From positions 1,714,502 to 1,778,501 of the forward strand of contig NMRA01000022.1 of the NCBI GenBank assembly GCA_002633005.1: 64,000 bases of DNA, read 5' to 3'. The position numbers and the translations under genes were made by a program. Below the pieces are notes generated by a model. The model was not told the DNA's origin, ran no database searches, and saw only the letters and a list, made by a program, of their open reading frames with translations. The DNA comes from Phoronis australis (taxonomy: Eukaryota > Phoronida > Phoronidae). Positions 35,267 to 48,319 of the stretch are shown piece after piece (the stretch's first letter is position 1; each line of letters begins with the position of its first letter).

Positions 35267-36707
35267 GTAAGTACTTAAATTAATACAAAGAGAAGGACTG
35301 TGACAAGCAAGATTATTCTCCTTTCCAACCTCCATTACCATTAGACTGTATTGCAGCAATACCACATTGCACCAGGATAGATGACTTCTCCGGCCCCCTG
35401 TGTACATCTAGGGGCACTTTCAGTTGGCTACAACGTGTGTGAGGGATAAACAACACCGCTGCTTTGTGCCACTACTTTGCGGTAAAATGACAAACTTGAA
35501 TTTGTTTAAGTCACGTTTCACCTTAGTTGTTTTACATCAAATTTAACTTTTTAGCAACATAAATGAAATGCATTAGGGAACCGTTGCCGCTTTTTTGAGA
35601 ACGTGAAATGGCACATTATATGTGCGGCTGCTGGAGCTAAAAATAAGTTGGTGACACTAGTTTTATTCCATAACCAACACAAGGTTCATCAAAAAAATAA
35701 CGTTAAACATTCAAAGACCTAAATTTTCATTTCAAAAAAATTAAAATACTTAAGTTGCCCAAAAGACCAAATCCATTTTTTGTGTTGGCATTAACCACGC
35801 GCTTGCTTTGCAAATGACTTTAATTTAAATGCTTGACAAAGAAACAATTATGAGTTTCTGAGTGATTCATTAAGGCTTCAATTAAAATTTACATCTCACC
35901 AACAGCTTCTACTTCTCCATCGACACTCAGCTGCCGTTTTCTTTGAAAAAAAATAGTTAATTTTCTTCGTTCTTTTGCACAATGGCGCAAGCTTCCGAAA
36001 CGAAGTGATAGCGCGCAGCGCCACTGCCGACCGCCTGGGATATTACTTGTATATCGACCGGGAGTTACCGTTACGATTGCGCTGGTTGTCTGAATCGGAC
36101 ACTTGAAATCGGGTCTGACCCACCCCCACATGCACACACAAATTAAAGCTAAACACATTGTCAAATCTTGTTTCGTCTGTATAATGTTAATTACCGCGGT
36201 TAATATAGTTATTTAACCTAATATCTCCTCACGCTTTCGCTGTTTTGTTTTTGCTCCCCCAACATCCGCCTATGGTTTCACAGAAGTTTCCTATGTAGCC
36301 TTGATTGTGTTTGATACTTGCTGATACTGCTCAGTTTTAAAGTTTCCAAGCAAAATTACGTAAAAAGTCCTACAAACTACATTCAAAACACCGAATTTAG
36401 GCTCATGCGGCTGTGTCCCATATTGGCAAACTCCAAAGAGGGTGTACCATTGGGAATTATTCGTGAAATTTCACATTATTACTCAGGTTCCAAATGTTTT
36501 TCCATATGTGGTAAGACTTGTACTTTATTGTTGGCTTTCCTGCTCCAAGTCCTAATATTAAGGTGGTTAATAAGTTAACAAAGTTTATAAATATTATATA
36601 TTATAAGGAGCTGTGTCTTTGTTGTGCTATTTCTGTATTCGAAAGACTGGCGTCAATGTTTGTCGCGGACTTGTAATGGTTGTTGTCAATTCTTACATGT
36701 ATTTCAG
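35267..36707. other. Intron without recognisable genes
   Basis: It is AT-rich with no domain pattern. A minus-strand frame at 35889-36164 (91 codons) shows no family I recognise. Confidence 0.45.
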
Positions 36708-37022
36708 TTGGGCCTGACACCGTCACCGTAGCTGATCTTAAACAAGTCATCTCTGATGGACATAAAGTAAACGTAGTAGCAGGCGATCAGCAGTCGTTTA
36801 AATGCACAAGCAGCGAAACTTGGGAAATTGCTTCTGTGTCATGGTCCATTTCTGGGTTAGAAACCAAGTCTGAAGAAAATGGAGTAATAGCGAAAAAGTA
36901 CACAAACATCATATCATTCACACCAAACGCCGAACAGCATAACACTAACGTGAAGTGCAGTGCACATAATCAATATCACCCCACATTTACAGCATCCTTA
37001 AGCTTCACCATGATGGTTGTCC
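36708..37022 (+). CDS. Ig-domain exon 7
   Basis: The acceptor is atttcag and the donor is gtgagt; 104 full codons. Cys32, Trp45 and Cys83 form the core. It reads GPDTVTV at the start and NVKCSAHN at the second Cys. It is closest to exon 5 among its neighbours (similar start and end strands), and the two may be an older duplicate pair. No N-glycosylation sequon is seen, unlike most other domains. Confidence 0.85.
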
Positions 37023-38890
37023 GTGAGTGTTTCCTTAAAATTGTGCGTTACGTACTATATTAGATAGAAATCGAACGACGACTGCTTGTTACATTTTTGA
37101 AACGTAAGAAGTTGAGGAGATTGATCATGAATAAAAAGTTAGTAACTGTATGTCGAGGAAAAGTTATTCATAAATGTCCATTCAGTATGGTGATTGACGT
37201 CCAGTGACGATGGGTGCATGTTTGGTGTCGTACTTTTTAATCTAAAGAATGTCGTTGAAGCAGTAGCCACGGGTGTAGGCGCGAACTTAAAGCGTAAATA
37301 GTCAGAAGTTAGTCGAACATAAGTTGACAGGTCTAAAGATCTCTCCACTCACTCTGTCTGTGACTCTTAAGTTGTCTGTGTACAAACTCAGGGCTACAGT
37401 GGTTGTCAGAATACAGAATACAAGTAACGTTTACATTTTATCAGACAAACCTTATAATAAACCAACTTTTCGGTCAATTTAACCCATGTGTGTCTCGTAG
37501 GATGTACTGATAAACGAAGCTCGAAGGTCTCAGTGATTTTCTTGAACGGGATTGGGCGTTATTCGCCTAGGTGTGAAGAATAACAATTTCAGCTATAGCG
37601 ACCGTAAATTTCCCAGATGTAGAAACCGATGAACTTCGTCGTGTTTACGGTGTTATTTGGGAATTCCATCACACAAAAAGAATTTTAAGTTGAAACTCTC
37701 ACCGGTCAAAATAGGGCAACTCGACCGGTGCGCTTATCGAGAAATCCGCGGCAATATTCAAAGATACATGTACCATGCAGTTGTAGGCAATTACATCGCC
37801 TGTGGATGCCGCAAGGTGCTGATGTTATCGTTCCTTAGATAACCAGACCCATTATAAACACACTGGACATGGTGTGGACATTAATAATATTTTTTAATTT
37901 TACTTTTGACTGTTTTTAAAGCGTCCCTACAATTGTTCTTGCACTTTTTGAGATTTTAGACCGTGTATAATAATTTTATAACTCAAAATCTAACCAAACA
38001 ATCAGTAATTTTGGGAAATAATTGAGGAAATTTCGAAATAAAGAATAATTACGTTTTTTGGTTTTTCGCCACATGATGTCATCAATGGAAGACGCTGATC
38101 AGTTGACAGTATATATGCAATAGCGGATGGTAGTGATTTTGAAAGTTACTAAGACATAAAGAGCGACCTCGACGAGAATTATGAAGACACTTATGGAGGT
38201 GTGGGGGGGCGGCAGGGGGGGGGGGGGAANGGGGTAAAAAGACACTCAGGCCACACATTAGGTGAATCAGGTAATGAATTAGACTCCGCCATATCGACTG
38301 ACTGCGTGTGTGAGGCCGCACGAACACAACCCTCCCGCACCGGCGTCTTCAGTGGCTTACATAAGTCGAGTTGGACCTTACTCAGTCTGCGTACAGTCGT
38401 TTTACTGAATCACAATTTAATCTTACCTGTTCGATGTCGTGTAATACGTGTCCCGTACGGTAAATCTAACCGAAGTTTTTACCCTGACTGAGCCCAGTAA
38501 CAAATAGCGGACATTGATTTCCTTTCATCAAATGCCGAGTGCGTTTGACAGGAAAGGTCATATCTAATTGTAGAGATGCTAACTGGATTTTATTTCTATT
38601 AAACAATACTGGTTTCTATCGTGCCTGTTCCAAAACCATGAAACCTTTGTGTCGTTGTGATTCGTCGATTATTTCTTTCGGGGGTCCGACTCCAGCCTCT
38701 GTGCCAGCTGCGGTCGTGACCTAAAAGTATTTGCGTGGCATCTACGTCCCCTTTTCTAGTATTTGGTATTGACGTATATGTGGAAAACATGTATACCCAC
38801 AAAAGCTTGAACAAGAATAGACTGATGAAATCACATTCATTATCTCGGTCACAATTTGATGTTGAGGATCCTACTCAAAATTGGCCTGAC
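37023..38890. other. Intron with a poly-G tract and an N
   Basis: No genes were recognised. At 38201-38234 there is a long G-run interrupted by a single N (38230), a likely sequencing or assembly weak point. Confidence 0.5.
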
Positions 38891-38899
38891 AACTACGTT

Positions 38900-39190
38900 T
38901 CCAGCAATGTTACAGCATAACACACTTTCTCTCCCTCAAATACAATAGAGAAACCTGCATCAAATCTCCATTTCTGAGACGGATCGAAGCACGATTCTTC
39001 AAAATGAGCTGCGCACAGTGTTGCTCCTGAACTGATCGCTTGCTCCATCGTGCACTGCCATACCCGTGTCCGACCCACGAATATGTGCTATTTCTGCGAT
39101 CTTTGGGTTTTTTGGAAAAGCAAAAAACTGAAATAATGTCAGACCGATTGCTATTACTACGTCCTCTCCATATGCAACTTTTCATAATAC
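38900..39190 (-). pseudogene. Second THAP-domain remnant
   Basis: Two overlapping minus-strand frames complement each other. One gives MKSCIWRGRSNSNRSD and FCFSKKPKDRR; the other gives VGRTRVWQC and TLCAAHFEESCFDPSQKW. Together they follow the THAP order: first Cys, a Phe/Pro-Lys segment, Arg-Arg, Trp, then Cys-x-x-His-Phe. A frameshift separates the two halves. It is too decayed to bind zinc. Confidence 0.6.
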
Positions 39191-39554
39191 GTCTAATTCA
39201 TGCTAACATGAAGCTCGCTCCAAAACGAGACTTACTTCGATAGCCCCGTTAAAAGGCTAATCGGCATAGTTGTGTTCTACGTTGTTCGAACGGTGATAGA
39301 AAAAAATACGGGCATTCAACTGTCTTTTTTACCATCTCTAATGACGTTGAGATTCGGAAGCGTTGGGTCGTTGCCATACGCCGCGACAAAGGAAAATATT
39401 TCAGGGTAAAATTTATAAATGTTTTCAAAAGTTTTATCACATTTTGTCGCATCTCGATTGCAGAGCATAGCAACGACCGGTGAATCTTCGTCCAGCCAGG
39501 GTGTATTTTCCTGTCTACGGGTAAAAACATGATGCATTTGTTTCCAAACAATTA

Positions 39555-39900
39555 CAGGACCTTCAATCCCTTGATTTTGGGGTCGAATATCGGCCCTATT
39601 CCCCTCTCAAAAATATTGAAAATCACGCGAAATTCCCCTCACGAGGCCTAAAAATTCTCCCAAAGGGATTGAAAATTTTCCCTCGAAGTTCAAATCACTT
39701 GTAACCACACAGGTGATAATTTGAAAGAGCACAAAATGTTACTTGAGGCAGAGCCTATGAGAGCTTGTAACAGGGCGGGGGTGATATTGATGGTGATTGG
39801 GAGGTAGATATTCTTCTTCACTCGGCGGTTGAAAATATTCCCCTCTCAGAAGGCACAGACACCTTCCCCTCGGATGAACGAGGCCCCTGAAGGAACATGA
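39555..39900. repeat. Dispersed repeat, copy 1
   Basis: The run from ttttggggtcgaatatcggc through aaaaatattgaaaatcac and aattcccctcac recurs in diverged form at 57955-58080. No coding content was found. Confidence 0.65.
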
Positions 39901-40627
39901 TAACGATGCTTGTTCTGCTCAGTAAACTGAAATTAAGCTTTAAAACGAGGTGCTATTTCAGATTATGCTTTGAACGAACGAACTAGGTGTTTTGATTTTA
40001 AATTATAACTTGGTCCAGAGTGATATTTGAAACCTAACACATGAAATAGATGTAAGAATTAATCATTAATCATTCTTGCAGGTTAATGACAAATCAACTG
40101 TTAGTCCCAGTAGTCCCTAACTCACTACCAGGATCTAGGCTATGCTTGATATTAATATTCTTGATCAACAAATTAAACCAGATTTGACTTCATGCACATA
40201 ACAGCAAAGTGCGATGAGCCACCACTGTCAAATATATCTTCAACTCGTCAAAAATACGAGCAGATGACCTGGTTCGTGTAGAAAGCATTTTTATCAACAA
40301 TTTACAAGAAGAAACGTAACCCTGCGTTCAGCATATGCCTTATCCTGTAACAAGATCGCCGCAATTTGGTCGTATTTACTTTTCATGTTTCTAACGTAGT
40401 TTTCCGAAAAAAATATACCCTTTCGTCAGACAACTCTTTGGTGCATTGACTTGTTCTCTAATGTATTTTTCTATGTCTCTGTATTTAATTATTGACACTT
40501 TATTAAGATTTAATATCCAGGTTGGACTCGAAAGACCAGCCATTTGACTCACGCAATGTCAACTTTCGCTTTTTTACCAGTGAGCCTCGCTTTGAATTTT
40601 AATGTCTGTTAAGTTAGGGTCTGATGA

Positions 40628-43388
40628 CGATGATTCTTAGTCAATCAAGAGAAAAACAACACCATAGATAGCCGGAGCTGTATATTGGAACGAACAGACA
40701 GCCGCCGAATCCCACGCCGTGGTCGGCAATAATGATAACTACTCTACACTACTCAACATCCTCACTCTTTTAAGTAACTTATCTGCCGAATATAACGTAA
40801 AACTTATAATCTAACTTAAAGTAATACACATCACGATAGTCCCTAAGTAGCCACACTATACTGTCACTTGGTATCGTAGTCCTTTAAATGCGTAGGAGCT
40901 CGACGAATTCGTTCGCTTCTCCTGATCGACCGTCGCTGGATCGGCCTGCACTCGGAACGTCCGTTTGAGTTGGTATACACGGAACGCTCAGAATATCGGA
41001 AAATTCTTGAGGTACGTTTGGCATTACATCTGGGAGCTCAACATCTGCATGGTAACGGTTGAAAAGGCACTCAAGTTGGGCGTATTTGGACTCGGTTTCT
41101 CCGATATACTCCTCCATGGAAGATTCCACCACGTAGCCTACAAGCCAAAGCGAAGGATTGAAAACTTTAATGTGAACATCGGAGAAAATGCACGTTAATT
41201 ACCGAAAATACGTAGCATTTTAGCGCAACGCCGTGGCACTACAGAAACGGCAAGCACGTAATGGGTACTAAATGCGCAGTGCCCACACTGGTTGGAAATG
41301 TACAGTGTACGTAGCATATGACTTAGATTGGCAACAGTCCGCAGTCGGCAAGTGGGCTTCGTTTAGTCTGTCTTCGGAGGTCATAATCACGGTCACCACT
41401 CAAGTACTGACCGGGTTAGGCTGGTGTTGCTTCATCAAAATCACTACCTTTAAAATGTTAACTTGAATGGTTAGTGGGACTCCGAATTTCGACTTGTTAC
41501 GTGTGTCTGTCACGGCGCCGGCTCAACCATCGGCGATCACTGGACTCGAAATTCTCGGGCTAAACTTACAGTTACAGCTCAGTAGGTTTCTTGATCCGCT
41601 AAATATTTTAGTAAACGTTCATTTTGCTTTGAGGGAAGAATTTTTATTCATTAAGGATTTCAGCTATTATTTTTAATCGCATTCGTGCAGTTTTTGTCGA
41701 CGCTGATGTCAACTCGATCTATGAGGCTCGTAGGTGGGATGTGCGTAGGCAATGACCATCGCCTCTGTTGGCCGAACCAGAGGCGATGTAGAGGCTATAG
41801 GCGCTCTGTACGCCGGAAGCTTTTCGGCGAATTATGCCTCGCACCGACTGAAACCATCAAAGCCACGTTGTTATAACTACCTTTTGCGCATAGACGAACA
41901 CCTTAGGAGGTTGTCGATGTGTTTAAGTTCTTCCAACTCGAACAAATACTCCCGTTATGAAACTTTTTCTTCGAGCAGTCCCTATTTCAGTTCCCAAAAT
42001 CGTGAAATCAAAATTTTCATTTTTTTTAACCAGGCCGAAGGTCAGAAGTTGCGATCCTACCGGCGAACTTTGAAAGCTGAAGTTCCCGCCCTTTGCGTAC
42101 GTGCTGCCGGGAACCAGCCGTGCATTTGCCGTGTTGTTAAACATTAAAATGTCAAATATGTGCACAAAGACTTTTAAATGTCATATCAACAGCATTTATT
42201 TTTATCAAATACAAACAATAATTCATTGAAATACAAACAGTTTCAAGTAACGCCAATTAAAGACAAGTATAAGTGGTGGCATTTTGGAAACGAACATTTG
42301 ACTGACAAGACCGCAATGGCTCACCTTTGGCCTATTTAAAAATTATTGAGGTTATGAAGTCACATCACCTAGCGAGCGCGGTAAAAGTTGGAGCGTGCGC
42401 AGTACAAAAATTTTGATTTCACGATTTTGGGAACTGAAATAGGGACTGCTCGAAGAAAAAGTTTCATAACGGGAGTATTTGTTCGAGTTGGAAGAACTTA
42501 AACACATCGACAACCTCCTAAGGTGTTCGTCTATGCGCAAAAGGTAGTTATAACAACGTGACTTTGATGGTTTAGTCGGTGCGAGGCATAATTCGCCGAA
42601 AAGCTTCCGGCGTACAGAGCGCCTATAGCCTCTACATCGCCTCTGGTTCGGCCAACAGAGGCAATGGTCATTGCCTAGGATGTGCGTTGACTTCTGAAAC
42701 ATCCGCGGGCGGTTTACGTCACGTGTTCTCGACATAAATCTTCACCCCGTTCCCGTAGGAACTTTTTCTGAAGGCTGTTGCCTTTTGTCTTTGTCATGGC
42801 GAGATTCATAGGGAAGATAATGTTCACCAAGTCTGCGTGAATATCAGTTAGCACACCGGTCTTGCTTGACGAAGCCATTCTCTGATGTCGGTCTTCCGCA
42901 TCACGTGACATCATAGGCGGAGCCATCTTCTGCTGGCGTAAGGTCAATAGCAACGCCACCTGGTAATCCCTGGGATGCTTGTCCAGCTGGCCATTAACGC
43001 TATAATTCTGTCACTTTTGCTTAAACAACTTCCAGCTTTCCTTAGAGGCTGGGCCAGAAAAGTCCGGGGCAGACGGAAGGTGAATTCCTGGCACAGGTTT
43101 CGGTTTTGGGGGCATGTTGCAAAGTCAGCACGCAGCGAAGTTACAGGGACAGAGGCCTGCGAGAGGTCAGATCGGTGGCGTGTAAGATTGCCAGTAAAAC
43201 TGGAAGTCCGGCACAACCGGTTCAAAAAGGCACTACGACTGTTCGCTAAACGCTTCACACGATGATTCTCAAGAGAAAAACAACACCATACATGTAGATA
43301 GCCGGAGCAGCATATTGGAACGAACAGACAGACGCCGAATCCCACGCCGTGATTGGGAACAATACTAACTACTCTACACTACTCAACA
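40628..43388 (-). mobile_element. Small LTR retroelement with LTRs of about 130 bp
   Basis: Direct repeats at 40628-40758 and 43260-43388 are about 85-90% identical by eye. On the minus strand they begin TGTTGAGTAGTGTAG, a typical LTR start. The run aaaagagtgagga lies directly before the lower-coordinate copy on that strand, as a polypurine tract should. The interior has minus-strand frames (42944-43345 and 42714-42959) that I do not recognise, and no RT or integrase. A 932-bp MITE is inserted inside. It is probably a non-autonomous element. Confidence 0.62.
41746..42677. mobile_element. Mutator-like MITE with 9-bp target duplication
   Basis: Inverted arms of about 280 bp start taggcaatgaccat and include gcgatgtagaggctataggc and caccttaggaggttgtcgat on both sides. 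Perfect direct repeats ggatgtgcg at 41737-41745 and 42678-42686 flank the element. A 9-bp duplication and long arms fit the Mutator superfamily. No transposase is inside; frames within the arms are mirror images. A diverged relative is at 60010-60420. Confidence 0.9.
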
Positions 43389-43924
43389 ATGTTCGCCCGA
43401 GAATTACAAATAAATTATACTCAGTCGAACTCAATCGAGTTTTTGAGACCACTACAGCTCGCGGCTGATGTAGAACAACACAAAGACCGGAACCGCTGAT
43501 TACGTCACACAAAAGTTTAATTTTTGCTTTTATTTCTTTATTAAAAGCATACAATTTGAAGAAGAAATACTTAAAACATCATACCAAAATTTTTGGTAAC
43601 TGAATTCATGGACTTATGACCATGGTGTGAGGGGTTAAACAACGGAATTGGTTAGTCAGTGAAAAGTACACGTGGTTAAGATTTTGAATTTTGAAAATCA
43701 GGCAAGAAATATGACTTCCATAAGCTAAAACAATGTTTGTAGTGTCCTGTTTCTCGTTAATTCCAGTGGGTGTGCAACATAATTGCACCAGTTACCAAAC
43801 TAGCAGGCAGCACTTGAAATTGAGGTAAGTCAAGTGTCCAATTCCTGGCATGATAGTAAAGATGAGAAAGGTTTTATCATATTGCTAACAAGAGACTTGA
43901 AGTTTCTTGTACATGTTTTTACAG

Positions 43925-44227
43925 ATGGCCCCACTTCGCTTTCCCTCAGGCCTGGAAATATTGTCGATGTTATTCACGGCAAAAACGTGACTATTGACTG
44001 TTTCACGCCTCTACTTTATCCCGACGCCACCATTCAATGGAACAGGTCCCAGGGTCAAGGCGTTAAACGTGTTACAGCAGGCACCGGCGGCAGGAAGTCG
44101 CTGTTGATTAATTTAACGATAACAGGCACGCCCGCTCTAAACTTTGCCAGCTACAAATGTTCAGCCAAAAACACCCAACCAGGAGTATCTATTGCTGCAA
44201 AGACAAGTGTACACATTCGAGTCATTT
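43925..44227 (+). CDS. Ig-domain exon 8
   Basis: The acceptor is tgtttttacag and the donor is gtaagt; 100 full codons. Cys25, Trp38 and Cys78 form the core. It resembles exons 1-4 in the run YPDATIQW, the Gln-Gly-x-GVKR loop and the SAKNT after the second Cys. Sequons lie at N20, N39 and N62. The upstream intron is occupied by the LTR element and MITE of 40.6-43.4 kb. Confidence 0.86.
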
Positions 44228-46590
44228 GTAAGTAAGTTTTGTCACTAAAAGACAGAAAGATATATATGTTTATTTAGAATGTAAAAACACTCGGCGACGC
44301 TTCCGACACTGGGTGTTCGGAAGGTTTTGTCAGATATTACTACATTTATCACAAAAACGTATTCTTTAATTCAAAATTTGACTATTTTGAGTTGTGGTTT
44401 TTACTGTTGACAGCACTTAACTGACTTCTCCAGTTCTGCGGAGTAAAACATCTGATATGTTCTCGGTGATAACTTCCGGCTTGCAAACCAACGAGACGAC
44501 ATAGCGGCGAAGTTAAATTTAAATGATGTTGGCGCAAACGCAAAAAGTACGTAATTTCCGTGTAACGTTATCGCGTATTTGTACAGCAGCTTTCAAGTTT
44601 GTGCAGGCGTTTTCCATCCAAATCTACGCTCGTGTATTCTGACGGGCGTTTATGCTCGAGTGTAGGAACATTTTTCTCGAACGTGAGACCATGCAGACGC
44701 TTTAAAGTGCTTACCGCTACTGTGCCAGTTGCCTGGACGCCGCGGTATTTAAGCCACCATTGGGCAAAATTTAATTTTTTTGAACAACAATAAACGTCTT
44801 GGCTACTTTTGATTGTCTGATATTTGTAACATCACTTGTATGTAGCAAACACACCTCAAAACTAGTCAAGAATCATATCATCCTTACCTTGAATTCCAGA
44901 TGAAGGATTGACCATTTTCTCTGACATAATGTTTCCACATCTCCATCACAAATTATTAAGTTTTCCAGGCTCGTCACCCAAGTGAGAACACATTTGTGTC
45001 TTGAAGACACGTAGATGTTAATGTCCCTGGTGGGAATTTGTGACTTAATTAATATCGAATGACAAGGTTAGATTCGTAGAACAAGACTGATTTAATAAGA
45101 TAGTGTGTATGAAGGAACACTAGGAAGAGCCAAGTGGTTGACAATCACAGTGGTCGCTATTAATACTAACAAGATACAAGTCTCTACAATCGGACGTTTT
45201 GTACTACTCGTAATTTCAAGCGCACGCGATAACGCAAAAAATTCATACGTACAGTATTGGCGGTGTTGGATCAAATAGGTCGTGTTTTGAGATTGGAATA
45301 TTTAGATGGAAGTGTGTGAACTTGTAGTACAGGAATAAACAAGGAATTCCGAGTTTCTTCAATTGTCGTTCGAACTTTGCGTAGCTCCACATGGGTATGG
45401 TATATGTGTGACTAGCTTTGCATGTGGTTAGCTAAGATGGCCACTGACAAGTAAACGCGACCCTCTCTTTCAATACATTTTCACACTCACTACGTGTGTG
45501 AGCCTGTCCGACAGAGAGAAATGTGTTTTTGGGATCAGCCCTACTGCAAATTCAAATGTGAAACCTTCGCACTGAGTCACTGTCAAATAGTCTACACGTG
45601 GAGGTCAATCCCACTCACTAAATGACAGAGTATTTTAAGCACGTTTAAATGGTAAAGTTACCGGCCTTGATTTCGGTAAATGTGCAGTCAAACGGCAACG
45701 ACCACGAATGACGACTTTGTTGTTGTCAAAAATACGTAACTTCAAAAAATCTATCTCATCCCACAACAGTCCCCGTGTTTGGGCGTCAAAGCGACAATTT
45801 CCCTTTATTCTGGAAAATTTACAGATATGTCCCTATCATGGATCGGATGGCACGAGCAATTGTTGGAACATATCCCACAACCACTGTGCCCCCTATTGAC
45901 AATTTGCGTTTTTCACAAAGCAATTTCATCAGGTTTAAACAATGACATACAGTAGACATTTGTTCAAAAATCCAGGATATTAACCATTAAACTGCAGAAG
46001 TTTTCGAAAGTTGATGTTGACTGCTTCCTTCTTCAGTGTGACTCTGTGACGTACATGTAGTGGGGATCAAGATGACGTCATATACGCGGGAAAGTTTAAA
46101 TGCACCATCGTCTCTATTCAAGACATTTAATGGAGATGGATTCCCTTATTCTTCTTGTTCTAGTGTCCCTTTCACTATCGATTATTTTTGCATTATCCCA
46201 GTCAATCACATAATTGTTTTTTTTTTCTTGCGTGATCAATGATAGCTGATTTGTTAAATTCACTGACAATCCGACCTGGTGAAAGCTCTATATACTGATG
46301 ATGTTTAGTCACACTATAATCAAAATTTCTACCAGTTGCAGCAATATAAATTTTCTTCCACGAAGCACAAGGAATGTTGTATAAACAATAGCACGCGAAT
46401 CTATCGGATGTACCAATAACGTACGTAGAGTAAAAATAGCTTTGAGCACAGACCTGATATCCTAGGAAAGTAGTAGCATGGACTCGTGACTAATGTTCAC
46501 AGAAGGTCCCGAGTCTACTATGAATTCTACCGATGTACCAAGGAGTGAAAGGTTAACTTTGGGGTTGTTGTTCTTGACAGTTTCAGCGGT
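44228..46590. other. Intron without recognisable genes
   Basis: No motif was found on either strand apart from a weak Ig-start-like string at 46501-46560, discussed among the findings. Confidence 0.4.
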
Positions 46591-47110
46591 GAATAAATAT
46601 TCAGTCAGAATTCGCTGTCGTGTTCAACAAAGTCTTCTTGAAAGGGCGAATATAATTTGCACTGGTGTAATGCGAGTGAGTTGACACCATTTTATCACTG
46701 GCACGCTGTTTGGGGACTTCAAGTGCGTGGGCTTCGTCTAGTGCCAGCGTCATGTTGTCGCGGAGGCCACGACAGCGAAGTTGAGTGGACAAGCATCCAT
46801 GAAACTGTGTTAGGATCTCACGATCTGTATCATGGAAGTTGCATGCGGCTGCTACTGTTCTCAAGCTAGTATGAAATGAGTCGATTGTTTCCCGATGGTT
46901 CTTGCACTGCCTGTCTAAATGTGTAAGTTTCGTATGTAGCGTCTTGCTTAGGAATGAAGCAAGTAGTGAAGTTTTGTTTCACAGGAACATATGCATCTTA
47001 TTCCACTTGCTGATCGACCGACATTCTATCGTAAGTGTTGAACCCATTATCGCTTATGTAATGCAGCAAGAGGGCTTTCTTTCTTTTGGGATCAGTAATT
47101 TCTAAGCGAC
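46590..47110 (-). pseudogene. Gypsy-like gag remnant
   Basis: Minus-strand frames carry a gag block with LRTVAAACNFHDTDREILTQ, then GCLSTQLRCRGLRDNMTL, then a shift to ALEVPKQRASD. Upstream on that strand, near 47040-47105, is a KRKKALLLHYI-type start of the same gag region. It is decayed, with several shifts, and no pol sequence is attached. Confidence 0.68.
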
Positions 47111-47604
47111 AAAGCATGTTTTCAAATTTGGTCAACCATTTCAGCCACCTAGTACCAGTTTATTGTACATTTGCATGTACTGGAAATAGGCGGAAACTGG
47201 TAGGGATATCATATCGGCAATGGGACTGACCGCTGTCACACAGGGCCAAGGTCACGTACAGTGAAAAATGCACTTCAAATGGCAATTTTGACAGTTCATG
47301 CGGGGAGAACAAGAATTCCCGGATTTCTCGATTGTTGTTGGGGTCTTGTTGATCCTCGCCGCCAGTAGTGTATCGCTATTTTTACTAATGAAAACAAAGA
47401 TTAATCAGGAGCCAACGTGTATTGTTTTTGTCACCCAATAACTGTACCGGGAGTGTGCCATACATTTATTCCAATAGGGCAACACTACAAAATCGTCTGG
47501 CATCTTGTACTCAGATTTTGACTTAGGGCATCATATTATAATTAGTAGTGACACAAATGGCAGATACTGAGAGAGACAGGCGTCAAAAACATACGCGAAT
47601 TCTT

Positions 47605-48310
47605 AATGGCCACCAGGTGGCGCAGAAAATATCAAGTCTGTGCAAAAATGGGAAAGCCTTGTCGTCTCCTCAATAGAAACCGATTTTCCAAATTTCATGA
47701 AAATGTATGGATGAACTCTGAAGATACAGAGGAAAACGCAAAAAAAAAAATTCGCCACTAGGGGACACTGTGGTATGGTATTGGGATTAGTTTGACATTT
47801 GTCACCTTTTGTCGTCGGCTCCACGGGAACGCATCTTTCAAAGTTTACAAAGCTCATTCAGAGGGTAAAGGTGATTCGGCCGTAAATTAAAAAACAAAAT
47901 CGCCACTAGGGGGAGACACAGTTGTCGAATCCGTCAGAAAGTCAATCTCAGTCGGGGCCTTCTTCTCAGTAACACATCTGTAAATTTTCTTAATGAAGCG
48001 CGATATGGCAGCTAAAAAGGCAGACGCTAGAAAACGGACGCAAAAATAACAGAAATGGCCACAAGGTGGTGTCAGATCCGTCGAATCCGTCCGAAAATGG
48101 AATCGCATCGTCGTCTCCTTACTAAAAACTACTTGCTGAATTTCATGAAAATCCATCAAAAATCCCCAAATACAGAGGCAAACGTAACAATTAAAATTAT
48201 CACTAGGGGGCACCGCGGTATTCGTGTCGGCGCGAAACTCATCCTCCACTGTCTTCAGCCACGTTGGAACACACCTGCCAAATTTCAACAACATCCTGAA
48301 AGGAATTTAG
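47605..48310. repeat. Diverged tandem repeat, period about 446 bp
   Basis: The block ggccaccaggtggcg...cgtctcct...aaatttcatgaaaat...cactaggggacac at 47607 recurs at about 48056 (ggccacaaggtggtg and following). The word gccactaggggg also appears at the half-unit near 47900. Frames on both strands are compositional. Confidence 0.65.
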
Positions 48311-48319
48311 AAGATTCAG

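Noticed and set aside
41685-42165. Reading frames with Arg-rich and Ser-rich peptides
   Set aside because: They lie in the inverted arms of the Mutator-like MITE and recur in mirror form at 42352-42735.
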